NCBI GenBank assembly: GCA_017461285.1
Contig: JAFTYS010000144.1
Span: 1 to 18,887 of the forward strand
Length of the DNA: 18,887 nucleotides
Origin: Bacteroidales bacterium
Lineage (GTDB): Bacteria; Bacteroidota; Bacteroidia; Bacteroidales; UBA932
Reading direction: 5' to 3'
Shown here: positions 1 through 7,274 of the stretch, one piece after another
Numbering within the stretch: the first letter of the stretch is position 1
Layout: each line of letters opens with the position of its first letter
The notes under the pieces: generated by a model
The model's database searches: none
Seen by the model: only the letters and a program-made list of their open reading frames with translations
What the model was told of the DNA's origin: nothing
Program-made: the position numbers and the translations under genes

Positions 1-1454
1 CCGACGCTGTTCACACAACTTTCTACAGTATTGTCCAGCGTCTCTTTGAGAAGTCCCTGATCGACATCATGCTGATACTGGCCGACTCCCAAAGACTTAG
101 GATCTATCTTTACAAGCTCAGCCAGAGGGTCCATGAGCCTGCGTCCTATCGACACCGCCCCACGTACGGTCACATCATGATCAGGGAACTCTGCACGTGC
201 AACATCCGAAGCCGAATAGATCGATGCTCCGTCTTCGCTGACAGTAAAGACACGCACGCCCTTCGGAAGCGGAACACGCTTGATGAATTCTTCAGTCTCG
301 CGGCTTGCGGTGCCGTTTCCGATGGCAATGACTTCGACTCCATATTTCTGTACCATGGCGGATACAGACTGTATGGACTTGATCTTTTCGCTTGCAGGAG
401 GATGCGGGAATATGGCCTCATTATGGAGGAGATTGCCCTGCTCATCCAGACATACGACCTTGCAACCGGTCCTGAATCCCGGATCTATGGCAAGGACACG
501 CTTCTGTCCGACAGGAGGGGCAAGAAGAAGCTGGCGGAGATTCTCGCCGAATATCCTGATGGACTCGATGTCCGCCTTCTCCTTTGCTTCCTTAATGACT
601 TCATTTGAGATCGACGGTTCGAGAAGCCTTTTGAAGGAATCTTCAAATGCCATATGCATATGCTCAGCCAATGGCTGGGCAGGATAGCGTCTCTCCTGGC
701 AGAAGTCATAATATATCTTCTTGCCGCATTTCTCCGGATCCGCATCAATCCTTACGGTGATGAAACCTTCTTCTTCAGCCCTGAGGATGGCAAGAAGCCT
801 GTGCGGAGCTATTCTCTCCAATGATTCAGAATAGTCGAAATACGAACGGTATTTCATGGCCTCCTGTCCGGAAGCCTTCTTTGTAGCCTTGGTGACCAGA
901 CGGCGAGTCCTGAATATCTGTCTCAAAGTTTCTCTGACTGAAGCTGTCTCGCTGAGGCGCTCTGCTATGATATCACGTGCTCCGGCCAATGCGTCCTCAA
1001 CAGAGGCTACCTTGCCGCCGACGTACTTGCGCGCCTCCTGGACAGGATCGGTCAAGGATACATCATACATCCTGTCTGCCAAAGGTTCCAGACCTGCTTC
1101 CCGGGCCACTGTAGCACGGGTACGTCTCTTCGGCTTGAACGGAAGATACAGATCTTCCAGTTCGCGCGACTCGACGCAGTTCTCGATACGGGAACGAAGT
1201 TCGTCAGTAAGCGCTCGGGCCTGTCCTATGGTCTCAAGCACAGTCTCCTTACGCTTCTCCATTTCAGAGAACATATCAGCCCAATGCCTGATCTCTGCAA
1301 TGGCAACCTCGTCCAGACCGCCGGTCCTCTCCTTCCTGTAACGGCTGATGAATGGAATGGTCGCTCCTTCATCAAACAGCGACACGCAGTTCTCAACCTG
1401 CCAGTCCTTCACCCCCACCCTGGCAGCAATACTCTTTATATAAATCTCCTTCAT
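1..1454 (-). CDS. tex: Tex-family transcription accessory / RNA-binding protein, N-terminal 484 residues (C-terminus beyond the left edge)
   Basis: Tex is a conserved nucleic-acid-binding protein linked to transcription and RNA metabolism. The reading frame opens with ATG at 1454-1452 (MKEIYIKSIAARVG) and stays open to the window edge. Recognisable Tex landmarks, in order, are the N-terminal segment ISRYRKERTGGLDEVAIAEI, ELEDLYLPFKPKRRTRAT, the YqgF/RNase H-like fold start AIDPGFRTGCK, AIGNGTASRETE, and near the edge VSIGRRLMDPLAELVKIDPK followed by GVGQYQHDVDQ, which begins the helix-hairpin-helix part. Family members usually have about 700-780 residues, so the rest of the HhH region and the C-terminal S1 domain should lie beyond position 1. 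No stop or frameshift is visible. It lies 197 bases downstream of the clc stop. I found no good sigma-ABfr promoter in that gap, so its promoter is unresolved. Family assignment is very secure; the precise cellular role is not known from sequence. Confidence 0.96.
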   Translation of the reverse strand, partial: MKEIYIKSIAARVGVKDWQVENCVSLFDEGATIPFISRYRKERTGGLDEVAIAEIRHWADMFSEMEKRKETVLETIGQARALTDELRSRIENCVESRELEDLYLPFKPKRRTRATVAREAGLEPLADRMYDVSLTDPVQEARKYVGGKVASVEDALAGARDIIAERLSETASVRETLRQIFRTRRLVTKATKKASGQEAMKYRSYFDYSESLERIAPHRLLAILRAEEEGFITVRIDADPEKCGKKIYYDFCQERRYPAQPLAEHMHMAFEDSFKRLLEPSISNEVIKEAKEKADIESIRIFGENLRQLLLAPPVGQKRVLAIDPGFRTGCKVVCLDEQGNLLHNEAIFPHPPASEKIKSIQSVSAMVQKYGVEVIAIGNGTASRETEEFIKRVPLPKGVRVFTVSEDGASIYSASDVARAEFPDHDVTVRGAVSIGRRLMDPLAELVKIDPKSLGVGQYQHDVDQGLLKETLDNTVESCVNSV

Positions 1455-1562
1455 AATCCTAAAAATTCAAAAGCACAAAAACGCCCACTTTTGTTCTTTT
1501 ACCCGCCGCGTCAACGTCGGTTGATTTTAATTTCGGTTGGCATTTGTATGGAATCGGCATTT

Positions 1563-1610
1563 TGCCACCCCCGGCTAGGGGGAGGGGCCCACGCCAGTGG
1601 GAGGGGGCCA
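1563..1610. repeat. REP-like tandem GC-rich hairpin element between tex and clc
   Basis: Two short perfect stems sit side by side: CCCCC (1568-1572) with GGGGG (1578-1582) around the loop GGCTA, and CCCAC (1588-1592) with GTGGG (1597-1601) around GCCA. They are joined by AGGGG and followed by AGGGGGCC. The flanks (TTGCC on the left, GGCCAA on the right) can also pair imperfectly, so the whole element could form a cruciform with two arms. The C-block/G-block composition differs sharply from the AT-rich intergenic sequence around it. The architecture resembles short interspersed palindromic repeats of bacterial genomes. The copy number cannot be seen here, because only one copy lies in the window. 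There is no T-tract on either side typical of an intrinsic terminator. Rho-dependent or structural effects on transcripts leaving clc remain possible. Confidence 0.6.
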
Positions 1611-1651
1611 ATGGAATACATTGTCAATCTATTGTGAACATAAAAACAGAA

Positions 1652-3439
1652 TCAATCATGCGAAACCTGTTTCAGCTGATCCCTATAAGCCGAAAATATC
1701 TTGGACTTGGAAACAAATCCGATATAAGTCCTGTCATGGTCGACCACAGGCAGATTCCACGCCTGAGTCTTCTCGAACTTGTTCATGACGCTGTCCATCT
1801 TCTCGTCAATATAGACATACGCCGGAGCCGACATCATGAAATTATACACATGCATCTTGTCATACAGTTCCGAGCGGAACATATCCTGGCGGATGTCTTC
1901 CAGAGACACGTAGCCGTGGAAATGGTTTCTGTCATCGATCACCGGGAAAATATTCCTCTTGGAGGTAGCCACAACTTCCACAAGATCTCCCAAAGATGCA
2001 TCGATCTTCACCGGAATGAAATCCGCTTCAATAAGATCGCTGGTCTTCAGAAGGGTCAGCACAGCCTGGTCGCTGTCGTGGGTCAGGAGCTCTCCCCTCT
2101 TCGCTATTCGCTTGGTATAGATTGAATAAGGTTCGATGGTCCTTGCGACAGCGTATGACACCGTAGAAGTCAGAATCAGCGGAATAAGAAGCTCATATCC
2201 GCCGGTCATGTCTGCAATAAGGAAGATGGCCGTCATAGGAGCCTGCATCACTCCCGCCATAAGTCCGGCCATTCCTACCAGCACAAAATTCTGCTCAGGC
2301 ACCACTGCACCGCCACCTATGAGGTTGATTGTTCTTGAGACGAAGAATCCGGCTATTGCGCCTATGAACAGAGTAGGTCCGAAGGTTCCTCCCACGCCGC
2401 CGCCTGCATTGGTAAAGGACATGGAGAACACCTTCAGGATAAGGATCATCAGGAAGAATATCGGTATGGACCATTCGCTGTCCATGAAGAAGGCAAGAAC
2501 CGTCTCGCCTTCAAAATCGATCATTCCGCCGTTCAGCAGGACATGCAGGTGCTCATATCCTTCTCCATAAAGAGGAGGGAAAAGGAAGATCAGAAGTCCA
2601 AGTCCGAAAGCCGATACGGCCCAACGTAGGTATGGGCCCTTGATGGATCTGATCTTGTCTTCAAGCCAAAGCGTAGTTCTGGTAAAATATACGGAACATG
2701 CTGCACTGAACAGTCCGAGGATCAGGTAGAACGGTATGTTATGCATGGTGAATTCGGATATCGTACATTCGAAGGCCGGCTGGTCTCCGAAGAAGATATA
2801 TGAAATCACCGTTGCTGAAATGGTCGAAAGAAGGAGAGGCAGGATCGAACTCATGGAGATATTGAAGAGAAGAATCTCCAAAGTGAAAAGTACTCCGGCC
2901 AGAGGGGCCTTGAATATGCCCGCCACCGCACCGGCCGCACCGCAGCCGAGAAGTATGGTCATATTCTTATACGACAGATTCATGTACCTGGCAACATTGG
3001 AACCGATCGCCGCACCTGTGTATACGATAGGGGCCTCGGCTCCGACGGATCCTCCGAATCCGATGGTCACAGACGAGGCCAGCATGGAAGACCACATGTT
3101 ATGCGGTTTGATCTTCGACTCATTCTTTGATACAGCCTGAAGGACCTTCGTAACTCCGTGACCGATGTTATCCTTTACCACATACCGGACGAAAAGCATT
3201 GCCAGAAGCATTCCGACGCCAGGATAAATAAGGTATAGGGCGCTGTATGCGACACCGTCGAACCATGACGTTATGGAATGGTGGATGAACTCGATCGAAC
3301 TCTTGAGAAGCACGGCTGCAAGACCGCATGCAACACCGACCACAAGGGAAAGCACAATCATCACATCACGCTCGGGCATGCTCTTTACGATGCGCCTGAG
3401 CGAGGAGGAGATGGAGGTGAATCTGAATTTCTTTCCCAT
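1652..3439 (-). CDS. CLC-family chloride channel/antiporter with C-terminal CBS pair
   Basis: This is an integral inner-membrane anion transporter of the CLC superfamily, 595 residues from the chosen start. The start is ATG 3439-3437 (MGKKFRFTS). A longer frame to 3487 exists, but its extra codons run through a terminator stem and a promoter -7 box, so they are unlikely to be coding. Using the chosen numbering, the gating-glutamate segment is GSVGAEAPIVYTG (E135), the third selectivity segment is GGVGGTFGPTLFIGA (about 348-362), and an IEPYSIYTKRI segment (about 435-445) carries the probable pore tyrosine. Two CBS domains occupy roughly 469-519 and 529-584 and probably sense a nucleotide or ionic strength. 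Unusual points: the first filter segment reads GHGVT where classical CLCs have GSGIP, and the position matching the internal proton glutamate of E. coli ClC-ec1 appears to be isoleucine (LFTLEILL). Whether it is a channel or an exchanger cannot be settled from sequence. Confidence 0.93.
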   Translation of the reverse strand: MGKKFRFTSISSSLRRIVKSMPERDVMIVLSLVVGVACGLAAVLLKSSIEFIHHSITSWFDGVAYSALYLIYPGVGMLLAMLFVRYVVKDNIGHGVTKVLQAVSKNESKIKPHNMWSSMLASSVTIGFGGSVGAEAPIVYTGAAIGSNVARYMNLSYKNMTILLGCGAAGAVAGIFKAPLAGVLFTLEILLFNISMSSILPLLLSTISATVISYIFFGDQPAFECTISEFTMHNIPFYLILGLFSAACSVYFTRTTLWLEDKIRSIKGPYLRWAVSAFGLGLLIFLFPPLYGEGYEHLHVLLNGGMIDFEGETVLAFFMDSEWSIPIFFLMILILKVFSMSFTNAGGGVGGTFGPTLFIGAIAGFFVSRTINLIGGGAVVPEQNFVLVGMAGLMAGVMQAPMTAIFLIADMTGGYELLIPLILTSTVSYAVARTIEPYSIYTKRIAKRGELLTHDSDQAVLTLLKTSDLIEADFIPVKIDASLGDLVEVVATSKRNIFPVIDDRNHFHGYVSLEDIRQDMFRSELYDKMHVYNFMMSAPAYVYIDEKMDSVMNKFEKTQAWNLPVVDHDRTYIGFVSKSKIFSAYRDQLKQVSHD

Positions 3440-3455
3440 AGGTTTCAAAAGTCCA

Positions 3456-3463
3456 CAAATATA
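3456..3463 (-). promoter_or_regulatory. Putative sigma-ABfr -7 box for the CLC gene
   Basis: The minus strand reads TATATTTG, an exact match to the Bacteroidota -7 consensus TAnnTTTG, 16 bases upstream of the clc ATG. No TTG or TTTG stands 19-21 bases upstream, so the -33 element is weak. The upstream spacer is the U-tract and stem of the preceding terminator. The predicted transcript start would leave a leader of only about ten bases. Confidence 0.5.
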
Positions 3464-3500
3464 TAAAAAAAAGCCGACCTTTTGCATAAGGACGGCTTTT
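3464..3500 (-). terminator. Intrinsic terminator of the small acidic gene
   Basis: On the minus strand the stem AAAAGCCG / CGGCTTTT (3500-3493 with 3476-3469) is extended past an A/A mismatch by CCTT / AAGG (3491-3488 with 3481-3478), closing a six-base loop. Eight consecutive T residues follow at 3472-3465, partly inside the stem. The element begins 17 bases after the stop codon of the 113-residue gene, so it ends that transcript. The clc -7 box starts one base after the T-tract. Confidence 0.85.
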
Positions 3501-3516
3501 ATAGGTTTATGAGATC

Positions 3517-3858
3517 TTACGCATCAGCGCTGTCATCTTCAGTAGAATACTGAGATATGTTATCGTCCGGCAGGCTTTCTCCTTCGTCAGAATCATTCTC
3601 GTCACCGTCTTCGCCATCGAGCCAACGCTCCAGATCCTCAACGTCGTCTGTCTTTACCTTTATCTTGACAAGATAGATAGCATCAGGAATCTCTATCATC
3701 ACAGCATAAAAAGATGTTCCATCAGGCTTGTCGTATTTTACGAGATCTGTGAAATAGTCACTATATCCCTTCGGATATTTCTCGGCAAATGCCGCTGCCA
3801 GCTCCTCCGACATGTTCTCATAGCTGACAACACCTCTTCTCTTTGTTGTAGTAGACAT
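3517..3858 (-). CDS. Small acidic protein of unknown function (113 aa), downstream of clpX
   Basis: I do not recognise a named family. The protein has two parts. Residues 1 to about 75 look like a compact alpha/beta domain: a basic start (STTTKRRGVVSY), a helical segment NMSEELAAAFAEKYPKGYSDY, then strand-like segments TSFYAVMIEIP and AIYLVKIKVK. Residues about 76-113 are a highly acidic, serine-rich and probably disordered tail. There is no signal peptide and no membrane segment, so it is likely cytosolic. The start ATG at 3858-3856 fits the promoter 33 bases upstream, and a clean terminator follows the stop, so it is probably a one-gene transcription unit. It lies just downstream of clpX, on the same strand but with its own promoter. 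The basic start combined with a strongly acidic tail would suit a protein- or RNA-contact factor, but that is speculation. Coding status is well supported by its own promoter and terminator. Confidence 0.85.
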   Translation of the reverse strand: MSTTTKRRGVVSYENMSEELAAAFAEKYPKGYSDYFTDLVKYDKPDGTSFYAVMIEIPDAIYLVKIKVKTDDVEDLERWLDGEDGDENDSDEGESLPDDNISQYSTEDDSADA

Positions 3859-3890
3859 ATTCTGTTTTCTTAAATTATCAAATTCCGGTG

Positions 3891-3922
3891 CAAGTGTAGG
3901 ACATTTTTTTCAATTGAGCAAC
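3891..3922 (-). promoter_or_regulatory. Putative sigma-ABfr promoter of the small acidic gene
   Basis: The minus strand has GTTG (3922-3919) as the -33 element, a 20-base spacer and TACACTTG (3898-3891) as the -7 element. The latter matches TAnnTTTG with one mismatch. The -7 box ends 32 bases before the ATG. The -33 element lies within one arm of the inverted repeat at 3914-3945. Confidence 0.55.
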
Positions 3923-3945
3923 ATTTTTTAACCTTATTTGCTCAA
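3914..3945. repeat. Inverted repeat spanning the clpX stop and the next promoter
   Basis: TTGAGCAA (3914-3921) is the exact reverse complement of TTGCTCAA (3938-3945), with a 16-base AT-rich spacer. One arm contains the last sense codons of clpX; the other contains the -33 element of the following gene. On the minus strand there is no T-run after the second arm, so it is not a canonical terminator. It could be an RNA hairpin protecting the clpX 3' end or a protein-binding operator. Confidence 0.45.
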
Positions 3946-5145
3946 CTTTTCCTTTGCATAATTCAAGGTAATCCGGAATGTCTTTCGGCCTGAAGACGGA
4001 GCCTCATACATGGCGTCTGTCATAATCTGTTCGCAGATAGAACGTAAACCTCTGGCTCCCAATTTGTTTTCAATGGAAGTATCCACAATGAGGTCGAGAA
4101 CCTCAGGATCTATGGACAGCTTGATTCCGTCCAGTTCAAACATCTTCGTATACTGACGCAGCAACGCATTCTTAGGTTCTGTCAGAATCCTCTTCAGCGC
4201 ATCTCTGTCAAGGTGGTCAAGATATGTGATGACCGGGAGACGGCCGATGATTTCAGGAATAAGTCCATATGACCTGAGGTCCTGGGCCTCGACATACTTC
4301 AGAAGGTTATCCTTATCGATCTGAGTCTTGTTAGACGAGCCGAATCCTATCACCTGGGTGTTCAGACGCTGCGCTATCCTGCGTTCAATTCCTTCAAAAG
4401 CACCTCCGCAGATGAACAGTATGTTCTGTGTGTTGACATGAAGGAACTCCTGTTCAGGATGTTTGCGGCCTCCCTGAGGCGGAACATTCACTACACTTCC
4501 TTCAAGAAGCTTGAGCATCGCCTGCTGGACGCCTTCTCCAGAAACGTCGCGGGTGATTGAAGGATTGTCGCTCTTGCGGGCGATCTTGTCTATCTCGTCG
4601 ATGAACACGATACCACGCTCCGCCTTGGCGACATTATAATCCGCTTCCTGAAGAAGACGCGACAGAATGCTCTCGACATCTTCACCCACATAGCCGGCCT
4701 CTGTAAGGACAGTCGCATCAACGATAGTGAACGGCACATTGAGCAACTTCGCAATGGTCTTTGCAAGGAGGGTCTTACCCGTTCCGGTCGGACCTACCAT
4801 GAGGACATTGGACTTCTCGAGTTCTAGCTCGTTATCTTCCGAGAGATTGTTGTTAAGCCTCTTATAATGGTTATACACTGCTACCGAGAGCAGCTTCTTC
4901 GCCCTGTCCTGACCGATCACATACTGGTCAAGATATGCATGAATATCCTTCGGCTTATAATCGCTTTCAACCTTCTCTTTCGTGGCAGGAGCATTAGCCC
5001 TGTCAATGTCGCGGATGTAATCCTGCGCTATCTTCACGCAGTCCGAGCATATGCATGCGTCAAGTCCCTGCAGCAGAAGCGATACCTCTTTCTCGCTTCT
5101 GCCGCAGAACATGCAGTATCCGGACTGTTTCCTATCCTTCGCCAT
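3934..5145 (-). CDS. clpX: ClpX, ATP-dependent unfoldase subunit of the ClpXP protease
   Basis: ClpX recognises degradation-tagged proteins, unfolds them with ATP and feeds them into ClpP in the cytosol. The 403 residues match the usual family length. The N-terminal zinc-binding domain has C11-x2-C14 and C33-x2-C36. The AAA+ module follows, with Walker A GPTGTGKT (118-125), the pore-1 loop GYVG (151-154), Walker B IVFIDEID (179-186), the RKH pore loop (227-229), the ClpP-docking tripeptide IGF (266-268) and a sensor-2 segment GARGLR near residue 360. All key residues are present. The ATG at 5145 is three bases beyond the clpP stop, which indicates one transcript and coupled translation. The stop codon lies in an inverted repeat shared with the next promoter region. 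Identity is secure. Confidence 0.99.
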   Translation of the reverse strand: MAKDRKQSGYCMFCGRSEKEVSLLLQGLDACICSDCVKIAQDYIRDIDRANAPATKEKVESDYKPKDIHAYLDQYVIGQDRAKKLLSVAVYNHYKRLNNNLSEDNELELEKSNVLMVGPTGTGKTLLAKTIAKLLNVPFTIVDATVLTEAGYVGEDVESILSRLLQEADYNVAKAERGIVFIDEIDKIARKSDNPSITRDVSGEGVQQAMLKLLEGSVVNVPPQGGRKHPEQEFLHVNTQNILFICGGAFEGIERRIAQRLNTQVIGFGSSNKTQIDKDNLLKYVEAQDLRSYGLIPEIIGRLPVITYLDHLDRDALKRILTEPKNALLRQYTKMFELDGIKLSIDPEVLDLIVDTSIENKLGARGLRSICEQIMTDAMYEAPSSGRKTFRITLNYAKEKLSK

Positions 5146-5148
5146 ATG

Positions 5149-5817
5149 CTACTTCTTCTTTCTCAGAATCTCGTCAATCATGCCGTATTCAAGGGCTTCC
5201 TGCGATGTAAGCCAGAAGTCACGGTCGCCATCCGCATAAATGCGTTCAACAGGCTGCCCTGAATGCTCTGCTATGATTTCATAAAGCTCTTTCTTGGTCT
5301 TCTCGATCTCCTGCGCAGCGATGAGGATATCGGATGCCTGTCCGCGTGCACCTCCAAGCGGCTGGTGGATCATCACCTTCGAATGCGGCAGAGCCGACCT
5401 CTTGCCTTTTGCGCCGGCACAAAGGAGGACAGAACCCATGGAAGCTGCCATACCGGTACAGATCGTAGCGACATCTGGCTCGATGAGCTGCATCGTATCA
5501 TAGATGCCGAGTCCAGAGGTAACAACACCTCCCGGAGTGTTCAGATAAAGGGAAATGTCGCTCGCACTATCGTTTGACGCAAGGAAAAGAAGCTGTGCCT
5601 GAACGATATTTGCAACATCATCATCAATAGGAACACCAAGAAAGATGATCCTGTCCATCATCAGACGGCTGAACACATCCATGGATGCTACATTGAGCTT
5701 TCTCTCCTCAATGATTGTAGGGTTGATATATCCGTCAAGCACGGATTCATACCTGTGCATTGTCATGGAACTGATGCGGTGTTCCAGACGGGCGTATTTT
5801 TCGAATTCCTTATTCAT
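5149..5817 (-). CDS. clpP: ClpP, serine protease subunit of ClpXP
   Basis: ClpP forms the tetradecameric proteolytic chamber that degrades substrates delivered by ClpX. The protein has 222 residues, slightly longer than E. coli ClpP because of an N-terminal extension. The catalytic triad is visible: the serine in GMAASMGSV (S126), the histidine in KVMIHQP (H151) and the aspartate in GDRDFWLT (D200). The oxyanion/substrate strand region YLNTPGG lies at 91-97. It is followed after three bases by clpX. Upstream, the 51-base gap to the tig stop holds a strong terminator and no recognisable Bacteroidota promoter, so its transcription depends either on readthrough from tig or on a promoter inside the tig 3' end. 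The ATG at 5817 is the first in frame, and conservation begins near LEHRIS. An N-terminal propeptide may be removed. Identity is secure. Confidence 0.98.
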   Translation of the reverse strand: MNKEFEKYARLEHRISSMTMHRYESVLDGYINPTIIEERKLNVASMDVFSRLMMDRIIFLGVPIDDDVANIVQAQLLFLASNDSASDISLYLNTPGGVVTSGLGIYDTMQLIEPDVATICTGMAASMGSVLLCAGAKGKRSALPHSKVMIHQPLGGARGQASDILIAAQEIEKTKKELYEIIAEHSGQPVERIYADGDRDFWLTSQEALEYGMIDEILRKKK

Positions 5818-5833
5818 AGCAACTGAATATTAT

Positions 5834-5861
5834 AAAAAATGCCGGCCTCACGAGCCGGCAT
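5834..5861 (-). terminator. Intrinsic terminator after tig
   Basis: The minus strand has a perfect 8-bp stem ATGCCGGC / GCCGGCAT (arms 5861-5854 and 5846-5839) around a seven-base loop, followed by a run of T residues covering 5839-5834. It starts eight bases after the trigger factor stop. It is GC-rich in the core, with a clear U-tract, so strong termination is expected. clpP begins 17 bases beyond it. Confidence 0.85.
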
Positions 5862-5868
5862 TAAAGGA

Positions 5869-7176
5869 TTATTTCAACTCGCGGAATTTTTCTACCGAGA
5901 TCTTCTTCTTCTTGAGAGTCACAACCTCGCGTACTGCGTCGAAGGTCTTGTCATCCTCAACCTTGTCGAGGATTCTTCTTCCCTGATCCTCCTGCGCAAG
6001 GATATTCTTCGCAAATGACTCAAGCTGCTCCTCCGGAACATTGTTCATTCCGTACATGGCGAACTGGTATGCAGCGAAACCCTTTGCGCTCGCAAGAAGG
6101 TCAGCCTCTTCAATCTTGACATTGTACTTGTTCATGAGGAAGCTGCGTATCATCTGCCACTTGTAGTCAACGATGAAGAACTCCCAGTCCTTCTCGATGT
6201 CCTCCATAGTGAACTTGCCGTCGTTGACAACATATACCCATCTCTTGAGGAACTTCTCTGCAACCTTTACGTCAGCCTTTGCAAGGAGATACTCCTTGAG
6301 GTCCTTTCCGAAACGGAAATCAGCCTCCTGTGCATACTCAGCACGGATCTTCTCCTCAATCTTCGCATCGAACTCAGCTTCTGTCTTCACTCCGAAGATC
6401 TTCTCGAATGTCTCCTCTGTGAGCGGAGCGTTCACGAATGTCTTCACATTCTTCACTGTCATCTTGAACATAGGATCGAGGTTTGCAAGCTCATCCTTGC
6501 TTACCTTGAGCATAGACGAACGGTCGGTCTCATTCTCGAACGCCTCGTTGACGTTTACGTCGAGAACGTCACCCGGCTTTACACCTACAAATGATGCCCT
6601 TGCAGCCTCAGCGACATTGCGGAGAGCAACGTATGTTCCTTCAACCTTCATGTCACCCTGCTCAAAGTCAACGATGATGAAATCCTCTTCCTTTGCAGCC
6701 TCGCCTTCCTCGAGAGATCCGTACTGCTTGAGAAGATTGTTCTTCATCTCCTTCTTCGCAGCCTCTGTCACTGTGATTGTATAATATACAACCTCGTCCT
6801 CCTTTGAAAGTTCGAATGAAACCTCAGGATTGAGAGCGATGTCGAACTTGAAAGTGAAGTCGTTGCCTGCAACCCACTCTGCCTCAGGCTGATCCTCGCT
6901 TGGAAGCGGCTCGCCGAGAACGCGGAGATTATTCTCCTGGATGAAATTGTTGAGTTCTGCTGCAACTACATCATTGACTGAATCAACGAGGGCAGACTGG
7001 CCGTACATCTTCTCGACGAGAGACATAGGAACCATACCCTTTCTGAAGCCTTTGATTTCGGCCTTCTTCCTGTAGTCGTTCAACTTCTTCTTTCTGCTTT
7101 CAACATAGTCCTCGCCTGCTACAGCAAGGGTAAGCTCAAGATTGAGGTCATCAATTCTGTTCTGTTCAATTTTCAT
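5869..7176 (-). CDS. tig: Trigger factor, ribosome-associated chaperone with degenerate PPIase region
   Basis: Trigger factor binds the ribosome exit site and shields nascent chains. The protein has 435 residues, close to the 432 of E. coli. The N-terminal ribosome-binding domain carries the signature GFRKGMVP at 43-50, matching GFRxGxxP. The central region, about 150-245, should be the FKBP-type prolyl isomerase domain. It starts with a recognisable EEDFIIVDFE strand, but the usual active-site aromatics and a PGFE-like segment are missing, and a different acidic sequence takes their place. The C-terminal part, about 260-435, is helical and fits the chaperone arms. It precedes clpP and clpX in the same direction, the classic tig-clpP-clpX order. 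It has its own sigma-ABfr promoter and a strong terminator. Identity is secure; loss of isomerase activity is inferred from sequence comparison by memory. Confidence 0.95.
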   Translation of the reverse strand: MKIEQNRIDDLNLELTLAVAGEDYVESRKKKLNDYRKKAEIKGFRKGMVPMSLVEKMYGQSALVDSVNDVVAAELNNFIQENNLRVLGEPLPSEDQPEAEWVAGNDFTFKFDIALNPEVSFELSKEDEVVYYTITVTEAAKKEMKNNLLKQYGSLEEGEAAKEEDFIIVDFEQGDMKVEGTYVALRNVAEAARASFVGVKPGDVLDVNVNEAFENETDRSSMLKVSKDELANLDPMFKMTVKNVKTFVNAPLTEETFEKIFGVKTEAEFDAKIEEKIRAEYAQEADFRFGKDLKEYLLAKADVKVAEKFLKRWVYVVNDGKFTMEDIEKDWEFFIVDYKWQMIRSFLMNKYNVKIEEADLLASAKGFAAYQFAMYGMNNVPEEQLESFAKNILAQEDQGRRILDKVEDDKTFDAVREVVTLKKKKISVEKFRELK

Positions 7177-7210
7177 AACTTATATCTTTTAATCATTTTT
7201 CTCACAACGG

Positions 7211-7227
7211 TTTCGGACTTTCCGAAA
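7211..7227 (-). other. Small hairpin in the tig leader
   Basis: TTTCGG (7211-7216) pairs with CCGAAA (7222-7227) around a five-base loop. Given the predicted promoter, this lies at or just after the transcript start, about 34 bases before the tig ATG. No T-tract follows, so it is not a terminator. A 5' stem of this kind may affect mRNA stability. Confidence 0.4.
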
Positions 7228-7234
7228 GAGCCGG

Positions 7235-7266
7235 CAAAAATAAGAAATTCCGCCGATATTTCAAAA
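7235..7266 (-). promoter_or_regulatory. Sigma-ABfr promoter of tig
   Basis: The minus strand reads TTTTG (7266-7262), a 19-base spacer, then TATTTTTG (7242-7235). Both boxes and the spacing agree with the Bacteroidota consensus TTTG-N19-21-TAnnTTTG. Transcription would start near 7228 and give a leader of about 50 bases. The -33 box lies a few bases downstream of the HD-phosphodiesterase stop, so tig is a separate unit. This is the best promoter match in the window. Confidence 0.75.
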
Positions 7267-7274
7267 TGCAGCTT

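Noticed and set aside
856..1341. A 161-codon plus-strand frame opposite tex
   Set aside because: The minus strand encodes a continuous Tex protein through this stretch. The plus-strand product is low-complexity Ser/Arg-rich sequence.
1455..1651. A TTGACG sequence upstream of tex as an E. coli-like -35 box
   Set aside because: No matching -10 or TAnnTTTG box stands at a suitable distance, and Bacteroidota primary sigma factors do not use this motif.
1544..2125. A 193-codon plus-strand frame spanning the tex-clc spacer
   Set aside because: It reads through the GC-rich hairpin repeat and then antisense to the CLC CBS domains, with no plausible domain or start context.
3440..3487. A 16-residue N-terminal extension of the CLC protein
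   Set aside because: These codons coincide with the loop and U-tract of a terminator and an exact -7 box, so the region is untranslated. The start at 3439 is preferred.
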